DNA from: Atopobiaceae bacterium
GTDB taxonomy: Bacteria; Actinomycetota; Coriobacteriia; Coriobacteriales; Atopobiaceae
DNA: 55,849 bases
Direction of reading: 5' to 3'
Assembly: GCA_902834555.1 (NCBI GenBank)
Contig: CADFJN010000016.1
Span: 1 to 55,849, forward strand
Positions 33,310 to 41,406 of the stretch are shown in pieces (within the stretch, counting starts at the first letter, position 1; each line of letters starts with the position of its first letter). The position numbers and the translations under genes are program-made. The notes below the pieces were generated by a model that worked only from the letters and a program-made list of their open reading frames with translations, made no database searches and was not told where the DNA came from.

Positions 33310-35988
33310 CTAGTTCCTGCCCTTCTCGACCGCACGCATGATGGCCTTGTAGATCTCCACCAGCGGGATGATGGCTGCCGCAAGCAGCATGGCAATGCCG
33401 TACTCGAACGCATTGATCTCGGCGAAGTCGAATGCCTGGGCGAGCGGGGTCTCGATGACCACAAAGGTGAGGACGAGCGAGCCCGCGAACGCGAACCACA
33501 GCCACTTGTTCTGGGTGGGCAGCTTGAAGATGGACTGGCGACGGCTGCGCATGTTGAACGAGTGGAACATCTCGACCATCGAGAGCGTGAGGAAGGCCAT
33601 GGTCATGCCGTCGAGGCCCTTGTCGACACCAGACAGCACGGACGCCAGGGGCACGCCCTCGATGTTCAGGCCAATGAAGTACGAGATGAGCGTCAGCGTA
33701 CCAATGAAGATGCCCTGAATCAGGCAGTCGAGACCCATGCCGTTGGCAAAGATGCCGTCGTCGGCGTTGCGGGGCTCGCGCTTCATGATGCCCGGCTCGG
33801 CCTCCTCCATGGCCATGGCGAGCGCGGGGAAGCAGTCCGTGATGAGGTTGAGCCACAGGAGGTGCGTAGGCTCAAGGATTGTGAAGCCGATGAGCGACGC
33901 CACAAAGACCGCAATGACCTCGGCGAGGTTGGACGAGAGCAGGAAGGCGATGGACTTCCTGATGTTGTCGTAGATGCGACGGCCCTCTTCGCAGGCGTTG
34001 ATGATGGTCGCGAAGTTGTCGTCGGCAAGAACCATGTCGGCCACGTTCTTGGTGACGTCGGTGCCGGTGATGCCCATGCCCACGCCAATGTCGGCGCGCT
34101 TGATGGACGGGGCGTCGTTCACGCCGTCGCCGGTCATGGCTACGACCTTGCCGAGCTTCTTCCAGGTGTCGACGATGCGGGTCTTGTGCTCGGGCTGGAC
34201 GCGGGCGTACACGCCGTACTTGGAGATGTTCTTCGCAAACTCCTCGTCGGACATGCGGTCAAGCTCGGCACCAGTAATGGCCTGCGAGCGGTCGACGATG
34301 ATGCCCAGCTCCTTGGCGATGGCGACGGCGGTGTCGATGTGGTCGCCGGTGATCATGACAACGCGCATACCGGCGGAGTGAGCCTCGGCCACGGCCTGCT
34401 TGACCTCGGGACGAACCGGGTCGATCATGCCGCACAGACCCAGGAAGGTCATGTCGTGCTCAAGCGCCTCAGGCGAGAAGTCCGTGGGGGCCGTCTTGCC
34501 GTAGTTCACGCGGGCAGCCGCCATCACGCGCAGGGCGTCGTCGGCCATGGCCTTGTTTGCCTCCATGATGCGCTGACGCCACTCGTCAGTCATGGGCACA
34601 TCGCCCTCGGCGGTGTGGACCTTGGTGCAGCGCGCGAGAATAACGTCGGGGCCGCCCTTGGTGTGCTGGATGTAGTTGCCATCCGGCGCCTTGTTGACCA
34701 CGGACATCATCTTGCGGCCGGAGTCGAAGGGTGCCTCGCCCACGCGGGGGTTGGCGGTATCGAGGTCGTCCGAAGTGAAGCCGAGCTTGGCGGCATCGGC
34801 CACGAGCGCGGCCTCGGTGGGCTCGCCCACGGCCTTCTCGTGCGCGGCGTCCCACTTGGCGTCGGAGCACAGGGCCATGCAGCGAACGAGGCGATCCTGG
34901 TCCTCGGTGAAGTGGCGCACGACGGTCATCTTGTTCTGCGTGAGGGTGCCCGTCTTGTCCGAGCAGATGACCTGCGTGCAGCCCAGGGTCTCGACGGCGG
35001 AGAGCTTGCGGATGATGGCGTTGTGCTCGCTCATCTTGGTGACGCCAATGGAAAGCACGATGGTCACGACGGCGGCCAGGCCCTCGGGGATGGCGGCAAC
35101 GGCGAGCGACACGGCGACCATGAAGGTGTTGAGCACGAGCGTCATGTTGTCAAAGAAGCCCATGCCATGCTTGAGCCAGGTGACAGCAAAGACCAGGGCG
35201 CAGATCACGATGCAGATGATGGAGAGGATCTTGGAGAGCTCGTCCAGCTTCTTCTGGAGCGGCGTCTCCTCGTCCTCGGCACGCGTGAGGGCGTCGGCGA
35301 TCTTGCCCATCTCGGTGTCCATGCCCGTGGCAACAACCACGGCGCGACCACGGCCGTAGACCACGGTGGAGCCCATGTAGCACATGTTCTTGCGGTCGCC
35401 GAGAGGAACGTCCTTGCCCTCGTCGAGCACGTCGAGGACCGTGGCAATCTTGTTCACCGGCACGGACTCGCCCGTGAGGGCAGCCTCCTCGATCTTCATG
35501 GACGCGCTTTCGATGATGCGGCAGTCCGCAGGGACGGAGTCTCCGGCCTCAAGAATCACGAGGTCGCCAACAACAAGCTCGGAGGACGGCACGGTAACAG
35601 CCTTGCCGTCGCGTACGACCTTGCTCTGCGCGGCAGACATCTCCTGGAGCGCAGCCAGGGCCTCCTCGGCCTTGGACTCCTGCACCACGCCGAGAACCGC
35701 GTTCACCACAACCACGAAGCAGATGATGATCACGTCGGCGAAGTCCGCCTCGCCCTGAGCCATGCTCGTAAGGGCCGAGATGACCGCAGCCACGATGAGC
35801 ATGATGATCATCGGGTCTGCCATCTGGGCAAAGAAGCGCTTCCAGAGCGGGTCCTTCTTGGCTTCCTTGAGCTTGTTGGGGCCGTTCTTCTCGAGGCGTG
35901 CAGCCGCCTCATCTGCGGCGAGGCCGTAGGTGTCGTCTGACGCAACATCCTTGACGACTTGCGCAGACTCCTGCAGGTACTCCTTCAA
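33310..35988 (-). CDS. Calcium-transporting P-type ATPase (P2 type)
   Basis: The 892-residue pump has actuator TGES, phosphorylation motif DKTGTLT (D344), PEGL in M4, TGDGVNDAPS and the C-terminal cation-ATPase helices. The M4 sequence VAAIPEGLAAVV and the overall layout fit PMCA/SERCA-type bacterial Ca2+ exporters. The TTG at 35988 is chosen because GGAGGAGAA directly precedes it and homology starts there; the frame extends to 36102 without support. A TATAAT -10 lies at 36031-36036 on the minus strand. Confidence 0.92.
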   Translation of the reverse strand: MKEYLQESAQVVKDVASDDTYGLAADEAAARLEKNGPNKLKEAKKDPLWKRFFAQMADPMIIMLIVAAVISALTSMAQGEADFADVIIICFVVVVNAVLGVVQESKAEEALAALQEMSAAQSKVVRDGKAVTVPSSELVVGDLVILEAGDSVPADCRIIESASMKIEEAALTGESVPVNKIATVLDVLDEGKDVPLGDRKNMCYMGSTVVYGRGRAVVVATGMDTEMGKIADALTRAEDEETPLQKKLDELSKILSIICIVICALVFAVTWLKHGMGFFDNMTLVLNTFMVAVSLAVAAIPEGLAAVVTIVLSIGVTKMSEHNAIIRKLSAVETLGCTQVICSDKTGTLTQNKMTVVRHFTEDQDRLVRCMALCSDAKWDAAHEKAVGEPTEAALVADAAKLGFTSDDLDTANPRVGEAPFDSGRKMMSVVNKAPDGNYIQHTKGGPDVILARCTKVHTAEGDVPMTDEWRQRIMEANKAMADDALRVMAAARVNYGKTAPTDFSPEALEHDMTFLGLCGMIDPVRPEVKQAVAEAHSAGMRVVMITGDHIDTAVAIAKELGIIVDRSQAITGAELDRMSDEEFAKNISKYGVYARVQPEHKTRIVDTWKKLGKVVAMTGDGVNDAPSIKRADIGVGMGITGTDVTKNVADMVLADDNFATIINACEEGRRIYDNIRKSIAFLLSSNLAEVIAVFVASLIGFTILEPTHLLWLNLITDCFPALAMAMEEAEPGIMKREPRNADDGIFANGMGLDCLIQGIFIGTLTLISYFIGLNIEGVPLASVLSGVDKGLDGMTMAFLTLSMVEMFHSFNMRSRRQSIFKLPTQNKWLWFAFAGSLVLTFVVIETPLAQAFDFAEINAFEYGIAMLLAAAIIPLVEIYKAIMRAVEKGRN

Positions 35989-36296
35989 TTCTCCTCCTGG
36001 GGTCACGGGCGCCCAGCAGATTGATGCCCGATTATAATTCCCCAGGAGGGGCAAGGGCTCACCAAGGCTGCCATGCTGGACGCATGGTTGATACCGCATC
36101 ATTCTACCCGATGAAACGCGCGTCAGTCTTTATTGGATGAAGGTGCAAGTTGGTGGTGAAGTCCCTCTCGTATTGCATTCGTAAGGACTTATCGGCGTAT
36201 GCCCCACGGCGTCTGCCCCATGCGGTAAACTTTCGCTAAGTCAGCACGTAACCGCGTGCGAGATTGATTCCACAGGGTCTCGAGGAAAGGGCAACG
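35989..36296. promoter_or_regulatory. Divergent promoter region, Ca2+-ATPase and dehydrogenase
   Basis: The minus strand carries TATAAT (36031-36036) next to the palindrome CCCCTCCTGGGG, serving the Ca2+-ATPase. The plus side holds candidate elements TTGCAT (36174) and TAAACT (36226) without consensus spacing. No gene or known riboswitch is seen. Confidence 0.5.
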
Positions 36297-37325
36297 ATGA
36301 AGATTCTGTTCTACGGAACCGCCAGCTATGACAAGGATTCTTTCACCAAGGAGCTCAAGGACTACCCGGACGTCAAGATCGACTTCACCGAGACCAACCT
36401 CACCCCCATGACCGCACCCCTTGCCCGCGGGTATGATGCGGTCTGCGCCTTTGTGAACGCGGACTGCGGCGCCATGACCCTCGAGATCCTTTCCGGCTTT
36501 GGCGTGAAGCTCGTCCTCATGCGCTGCGCCGGCTTTGACGCCGTGAACGTCGAGGTCGCCAAGGACCTTGGCATGAAGGTCACCCGCGTCCCCGCCTACT
36601 CGCCTGAGGCCATCGCCGAGCACGCCATGGGCCTTGCCCTCTGCGCCAACCGCCGCATCCACAAGGGCTACATCCGCGTCCGCGAGAACAACTTTGACCT
36701 CACCGGCCTTGTCGGCGTGACCCTGCACGGCAAGACCGCCGGCATCATTGGCACCGGCCGCATCGGCGCTGCCCTCTGCCGCATCTGCAAGGGCTTTGGC
36801 ATGTACGTCATTGGCGCGGACCTCTACCCCAACCAGAAGCTCATCGACGAGGAGCACGTGGTTGACGAGTACGTCGACATCAAGGACGGCAAGGTCGACT
36901 ACGACTCGCTCTACGCCCGCGCCGACCTCATCTCGCTGCACGCCTTCCTCAACGAGGAGAGCTATCACATGATCAACGACGACTCCATCTCCAAGATGAA
37001 GGATGGCGTCATCTTTGTGAACACCGCTCGTGGCGCCCTGGTCGACTCCAACGCGCTCATCCGCGGCATTCGCGCCGGCAAGATTGGCGCCGCAGGCCTC
37101 GACGTCTATGAGGAGGAGAACGCGAACGTCTATCAGGACCGCGAGGACGAGATTCTCGGCAGCTCCATCACCGCGCGCTTCTGCTCCTTCCCCAACGTGG
37201 TCATGACTTCTCACCAGGCATTCTTCACCAAGGAGGCCCTTGGCGAGATTGCCCGCGTGACGCTCGACAACGCGCAGGCATTCGCTCACGGCACGGACTT
37301 CGTGCCCAGGAGCGTCGTCTGCTAG
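36297..37325 (+). CDS. D-2-hydroxyacid (D-lactate type) dehydrogenase
   Basis: The 342-residue NAD-dependent enzyme has GIIGTGRIGAALCRI (Rossmann), FVNTARG with the catalytic Arg, GLDVYEEE with the Glu, and MTSHQAFFT with the catalytic His. This pattern is typical of fermentative D-lactate dehydrogenases. ATG 36297 has AGGAAAGGGC upstream. Located 45 bp before pyruvate kinase, it would convert that enzyme's product to D-lactate and regenerate NAD+. Confidence 0.88.
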   Translation: MKILFYGTASYDKDSFTKELKDYPDVKIDFTETNLTPMTAPLARGYDAVCAFVNADCGAMTLEILSGFGVKLVLMRCAGFDAVNVEVAKDLGMKVTRVPAYSPEAIAEHAMGLALCANRRIHKGYIRVRENNFDLTGLVGVTLHGKTAGIIGTGRIGAALCRICKGFGMYVIGADLYPNQKLIDEEHVVDEYVDIKDGKVDYDSLYARADLISLHAFLNEESYHMINDDSISKMKDGVIFVNTARGALVDSNALIRGIRAGKIGAAGLDVYEEENANVYQDREDEILGSSITARFCSFPNVVMTSHQAFFTKEALGEIARVTLDNAQAFAHGTDFVPRSVVC

Positions 37326-37370
37326 CCATAGTGAGATCGCACCAAAGAGGACAGTAGGCAAAGGAGAACA

Positions 37371-38825
37371 ATGGCATTCAGCAAGAAAACCAAGATCGTG
37401 TGCACCATGGGCCCCGCCACCGAGAGCGATGACGTCCTTCGCTCCCTCATCGAGAGCGGCATGAACGTCGCCCGCTTCAACTTCTCCCATGGCAGCCACG
37501 ATTATCACCGTCAGATGATTGAGCGCGTCCGCCGCATCTCGGCCGAGCTGAGCATCCCCGTGGCCATCATGCTCGACACCAAGGGCCCCGAGGTCCGCAC
37601 CGGCCTTCTCGAGGACGGCAAGAAGGTCACCGTCAACACCGGTGACGCCATCGTGGTTACCGCCCAGCCCACCAGCGAGGACTTCCACGGCAACGCCGGC
37701 CACATCTCCCTCGACTACCTCAACCTCCCCAACGAGGTCGAGAAGGGCTCAATCCTCCTCATCGACGACGGCCTCGTTGGCCTTGAGGTCGACCACGTTG
37801 AGGGTTCCGACATCCACTGCGTGGTTACCAACGGCGGCGAGATCGGCGAGAAGAAGGGCGTCAACGTTCCCAACGTGAACATTGGCCTGCCCTCCGTCAC
37901 CGACCAGGACCGCGCGGACATCATGTTTGGCTGCGAGCTGGGCATCGATGCCATTGCCGCGTCCTTCATCCGCGACGGCGCCGCGGTCAAGCAGATCCGC
38001 GACATCTGCGTCGAGATGGGCGCACCGCACGTCCAGATCTTCCCCAAGATCGAGAGCGCCCTTGGCGTCAAGAACTTCGATGAGATTCTCGAGGCCTCCG
38101 ACGGCATCATGGTTGCCCGTGGTGACCTGGGCGTCGAGGTTCCTGCTGCCCAGGTGCCCCACATCCAGAAGACCATCATCCGCAAATGCAACAACGCGTA
38201 CAAGCCGGTCATCACTGCAACGCAGATGCTCGACTCGATGATCCGCAACCCGCGCCCCACGCGCGCCGAGGTCGCCGACGTTGCCAACGCCATCTATGAC
38301 GGCACCGACTGCGTCATGCTCTCCGGCGAGACCGCTGCCGGCAAGTACCCCGTGGCTGCCGTGCGCACCATGGCAGAGGTCGCCAAGGAGACCGAGCGCT
38401 ACCTCGAGGAGCGCAAGGTCTACCACGATCGTGGCGGTGTGCGCAACGTGAACGGCGCCACCGGCTTTGCAGCCGTCGAGATGGCCGACCGCGTTGACGC
38501 CAAGTGCATCCTGTGCCCCACGCACTCCGGCCGCACCGCGCGCATCGTCTCCAACTTCCGTCCCCGCATCCCGCTCTACGCCATGAGCCCGAGCGATGAG
38601 GCCATCCGCCGTACCTGCTTCTACTGGGGCGTCTACGCGTTCAAGACCACGGAGCAGGGCTCGCTTTCCAACACGCTCTACAACGCCCTCAACGTTGCCA
38701 AGGCGAACAAGGTCGTTGACCCCGGTGACATTGTGGTCATCACCGCTGGCGATCCGCAGACCTCTCCGCGCCAGGGCGACTACACCACCAGCACCAACAT
38801 GGCCATGGTGGCGCAGGTCCAGTAG
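37371..38825 (+). CDS. pyk: Pyruvate kinase
   Basis: The 484-residue glycolytic enzyme has KIVCTMGPATES, ARFNFSHG, MLDTKGPEVRT, the IFPKIES catalytic Lys strand, MVARGDLGVE and the C-terminal allosteric domain ending DYTTSTNMAMVAQVQ. It probably forms an operon with the dehydrogenase. A good SD (AAAGGAGAA) precedes the ATG, and a strong terminator follows. Confidence 0.96.
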   Translation: MAFSKKTKIVCTMGPATESDDVLRSLIESGMNVARFNFSHGSHDYHRQMIERVRRISAELSIPVAIMLDTKGPEVRTGLLEDGKKVTVNTGDAIVVTAQPTSEDFHGNAGHISLDYLNLPNEVEKGSILLIDDGLVGLEVDHVEGSDIHCVVTNGGEIGEKKGVNVPNVNIGLPSVTDQDRADIMFGCELGIDAIAASFIRDGAAVKQIRDICVEMGAPHVQIFPKIESALGVKNFDEILEASDGIMVARGDLGVEVPAAQVPHIQKTIIRKCNNAYKPVITATQMLDSMIRNPRPTRAEVADVANAIYDGTDCVMLSGETAAGKYPVAAVRTMAEVAKETERYLEERKVYHDRGGVRNVNGATGFAAVEMADRVDAKCILCPTHSGRTARIVSNFRPRIPLYAMSPSDEAIRRTCFYWGVYAFKTTEQGSLSNTLYNALNVAKANKVVDPGDIVVITAGDPQTSPRQGDYTTSTNMAMVAQVQ

Positions 38826-38855
38826 GGTTTGCACCAGGTTTTTCTCGCATGACAC

Positions 38856-38890
38856 AAGCCGCCTCGGGCTTCTCGCCCGGGGCGGCTTTT
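38856..38890 (+). terminator. Terminator after pyk, copy 1 of a repeated cassette
   Basis: CCGCC-TCGGGC-TTCTC-GCCCGG-GGCGG forms a stem followed by CTTTTC. Thirty bases (38859-38888) are identical to 44267-44296 after the GH3 gene, and similarity continues about 45 bp downstream (GATGCGGCGCGCTGC). Confidence 0.85.
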
Positions 38891-38927
38891 CTTGGCGAGA
38901 AGGACGATGCGGCGCGCTGCAGGAACG

Positions 38928-38985
38928 CGTGCGGCACCGGGGGGGGGCGTGCGGCGCCGGGGGGTGCGGCGCCGGCCTTCTCGGA
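38928..38985 (+). repeat. G-run tandem repeats
   Basis: Three copies of GTGCGGCRCCGG are separated by G-runs, the longest nine G residues at 38939-38947. The tract could form a quadruplex and is prone to slippage and sequencing error. No gene is present in the 391-bp gap 38826-39216. Confidence 0.75.
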
Positions 38986-39000
38986 CATGCCGCGCAACCT

Positions 39001-39140
39001 CGCCGGTTAGGAAAAATTCGAACGTTTAGGGCACCTAAACGGCGAAATGGCGCGGCATCCCGGGGGATGCCGCGGGATCCGAACGGTTAGGCCGCCCTAA
39101 CCGTTCGGAAAATTCCTAAACGGCGAAATCACGCGGCACG
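39001..39140. repeat. Cluster of three palindromes
   Basis: CGTTTAGG-gca-CCTAAACG (39023-39041), an 11-bp stem around a GG centre (39051-39074) and a perfect 13-bp stem (39079-39091 with 39096-39108) occur back to back. CCTAAACGGCGAAAT appears twice (39034 and 39115) and CGCGGCA follows each copy. No T-tracts follow, so they do not look like terminators. Confidence 0.75.
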
Positions 39141-39167
39141 TTACGCCGCCGGTGACGACAGACTGCC

Positions 39168-39257
39168 CTCCGGCGTCAATCTGACGCCCAAAGGCACGTC
39201 TCGTACGGAATCCCGTCTACAACACGCGCTCCGGCGCAGCGTTCTCGCCGGAGGATG
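39168..39257 (+). repeat. Stem-loop repeat family, locus 4
   Basis: Stems GGCGTCA/TGACGCC (centre 39180) and CTCCGGCG/CGCCGGAG (centre 39241) are 61 bp apart, with CGTACGGAATCCCGTC between them, exactly as in one unit of the 51362 array. The right stem encodes the last residues of the sensor kinase on the minus strand. Confidence 0.8.
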
Positions 39258-40509
39258 GAACAAGCGCATCGGCTCGGCATTCCGTAACAAAGAGAGAGCC
39301 GCCATGGCGTTCCACGACCTCACGCACGAGAGCCGGATCAGAGAGCGCATCGCCGTTTCCCTCCACGCGAATGCTCACGGCACCGCATCGGCGCCTCACG
39401 GTGAACGAGACAGACGTGCTTCCGGCATCGATGACAGCCCCTATAAGCCCGTCGACCAACGCAGAAAGGTCTCCGTCTGCCATCCCGTCAAGCGCTGCCC
39501 CATCCGCCATACAGGTGAGAGCTATTCCTCGACGTCCACAAACCAGCATCTTCTCCGCGAGGATTGCGTCGAGCGCAGCGTTACCCGTATCCATCTGGGT
39601 GTCGTAGACCTTAATCTCTCGAATGACATCCTCGAACAACTTCCTGTCGCTCTCATCGGCATCGTCCATATGCCTCATCACGACATGGATAATGTCGTGG
39701 AGCAGGGCGTTAATCGCGCTCACGCTCTCCCGGGTTCCACGGTGCTGTCGGTTCCTCTCCGCAAGGATGCGCCTTTGGACCTCCACGTCCTTCTCGAGGT
39801 TGCTCCGAATGAGCAACACGTACAGTAGCCATAGGACAAAGATGCAAGCGAGTCCGTGCATCGCTCGAAGAACAACCACGGCCGTGGTCGAGAGCTCGCC
39901 GGTGAGCGCGAGCTCCTTCACCACGATGTCGAAACCAATGACCACCATCACCACCACTGCCATTACCACCAGCAAGGAGCGGTCTCGAACACGAGCACAA
40001 CCAACCTTGTTCACGGGACGCGCAAAGAAGAGCCAATAGGGGACGAAGCACGCCAGTGTCGTTGCGGCGAAAAGCACAAAGTAGCCAACCGACATGCTCC
40101 TAGGCTCGCCGGGACCACTTGCCAGCACCCGAACGAGTTCCTCGGTGCCCGAGGATAGGTTCTGGATGGTATAGCCGCCCAGACAGCAAAACATCGCGGA
40201 AAGCCATGGCATCTGAAAGACGTATCGCACAACCACAACACAGCACACAAGTGCAAGGGAGAAAAACGAGAACAGCCAGAGCCCCAGCATCAAGACGCTC
40301 CTTGACGAGGCCTCCCACAGGCCAGCCGCAAGAAAGAGCGTGACAGAGACAACCGCGACCATCCCTACTATCCCACGAGCAACCCGTAGCGCAAGCCCCT
40401 CTCGCGCTGGAGCACCGGCAACGAGACAGGCACCCAGCATCACACGGAAGAGCACGAGAAGCACCGAGGCAATTCCGGGGAGCAGGCCAATAAGAAGGCT
40501 ATTCTCCAT
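39217..40509 (-). CDS. AgrC-like membrane sensor kinase with degenerate ATPase domain
   Basis: The 430-residue protein has six or seven membrane helices in its first 240 residues, a coiled linker, and a dimerisation helix INALLHDIIHVVMRH (H271, D272). The ATP-binding part is degenerate: the N-box region ALVDGLIGAVIDA lacks the Mg-binding Asn and the G-box reads VEGNGDALSD. It pairs with the LytTR regulator three bases upstream. It may act as a phosphatase or ligand-controlled scaffold. Its C-terminal residues SSGENAAPERVL are encoded by a stem-loop repeat. Confidence 0.75.
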   Translation of the reverse strand: MENSLLIGLLPGIASVLLVLFRVMLGACLVAGAPAREGLALRVARGIVGMVAVVSVTLFLAAGLWEASSRSVLMLGLWLFSFFSLALVCCVVVVRYVFQMPWLSAMFCCLGGYTIQNLSSGTEELVRVLASGPGEPRSMSVGYFVLFAATTLACFVPYWLFFARPVNKVGCARVRDRSLLVVMAVVVMVVIGFDIVVKELALTGELSTTAVVVLRAMHGLACIFVLWLLYVLLIRSNLEKDVEVQRRILAERNRQHRGTRESVSAINALLHDIIHVVMRHMDDADESDRKLFEDVIREIKVYDTQMDTGNAALDAILAEKMLVCGRRGIALTCMADGAALDGMADGDLSALVDGLIGAVIDAGSTSVSFTVRRRCGAVSIRVEGNGDALSDPALVREVVERHGGSLFVTECRADALVPSSGENAAPERVL

Positions 40510-40512
40510 GCT

Positions 40513-41226
40513 CTAGGACTCTCCAAGGTAAGCGCTCAGCGCCTCAAGACTCGCGCGTCGCCTCGAGCGCCCTAGACTAACCTTCTCGCCGCTTGTGAGC
40601 ACAACCGATCCTGCACGTACCACCGCAACGTGGGCCATGTTCACAAGGTGACTCGCAGAGACACGCACGAATCCCTTGGGTGACAGCGCTTCTTCCAGTG
40701 AAACAAGGGATCCTCTTCTGCGCAGCTCCTCTCCATTCGCAAGATGGTACCTAACGTCATGGCGAACGGTATCGATGTAGACGATGTCGCGAATTGCCAC
40801 AACGTGGTCTCCATCGGGGATATGGATGACGAGGGACTCGTTGGACTTGCACTCGAGGATACGCATGACCCTGTCCATGCGCAGGGCAAAATCGCCGTAT
40901 GACACAGGCTTCACCATGAAGTCGAGGGCGTCCACCTGATACCCCTTGACCGCATACTGGGCGAGGTCTGTCACAAACACGAGGGGCGTCTCACTGTCAT
41001 AGGAGCGCAGCACCTGGGCCGCCTCCATGCCGTTGATTCCTGGCATGGCAATGTCCATAAAGAAGAGTTCGGCTGCGGGACGGCGCTCGAGGAACTCCAT
41101 GGCAGATCCTATGACCTGCACGGAGAGGGAGAGATCTTCGTTCTCGCGCTCGTAGCGACGCAGGTGGCCCACGAGGCGGTCTGCCTCGCGGGTATCGTCC
41201 TCGACTATGACAACGCGATACCTCAT
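40513..41226 (-). CDS. LytTR-family response regulator
   Basis: The 237-residue protein has a receiver domain (IVEDD, phosphoacceptor D58 in FFMDIAMPG, Thr/Lys in FVTDLAQY and MVKPVSYGD) and a C-terminal LytTR DNA-binding domain (YIDTVRHDVRYHL, FVRVSASHLVNM, SLGRSRR). ATG 41226 has GAGG seven bases upstream. It precedes the sensor gene in one operon and is divergent from the GH3 gene, a possible target. Confidence 0.88.
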   Translation of the reverse strand: MRYRVVIVEDDTREADRLVGHLRRYERENEDLSLSVQVIGSAMEFLERRPAAELFFMDIAMPGINGMEAAQVLRSYDSETPLVFVTDLAQYAVKGYQVDALDFMVKPVSYGDFALRMDRVMRILECKSNESLVIHIPDGDHVVAIRDIVYIDTVRHDVRYHLANGEELRRRGSLVSLEEALSPKGFVRVSASHLVNMAHVAVVRAGSVVLTSGEKVSLGRSRRRASLEALSAYLGES

Positions 41227-41406
41227 CAGCTGCCTCACGATACCCAAAGAGTACGGGGAATAATAGCACAGCAAAAACGTAAGACGCGTCAACGGCAACG
41301 TCAATTGCGTCAGCCCCTCATTCTCCCCCGCGCCGCCCAGATATACCTGAAAGGCATATCGGGATATGCCAGGGTTCCGGCCGGCATTCGAGACAGAAAG
41401 GCATGC
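41227..41406. promoter_or_regulatory. Divergent control region, LytTR operon and GH3 gene
   Basis: GGCATATC-GG-GATATGCC (41353-41370) is a perfect 18-bp palindrome 37 bp before the GH3 start. Three CGTCA-type direct repeats (41287, 41299, 41308) lie nearer the LytTR gene. LytTR sites are usually paired direct repeats, so the latter are candidates for autoregulation. Confidence 0.5.

Noticed and set aside
33562..35940. 792-codon plus-strand frame
   Set aside because: It is the antisense of the Ca2+-ATPase; it has His/Gly-rich low-complexity composition and no motifs.
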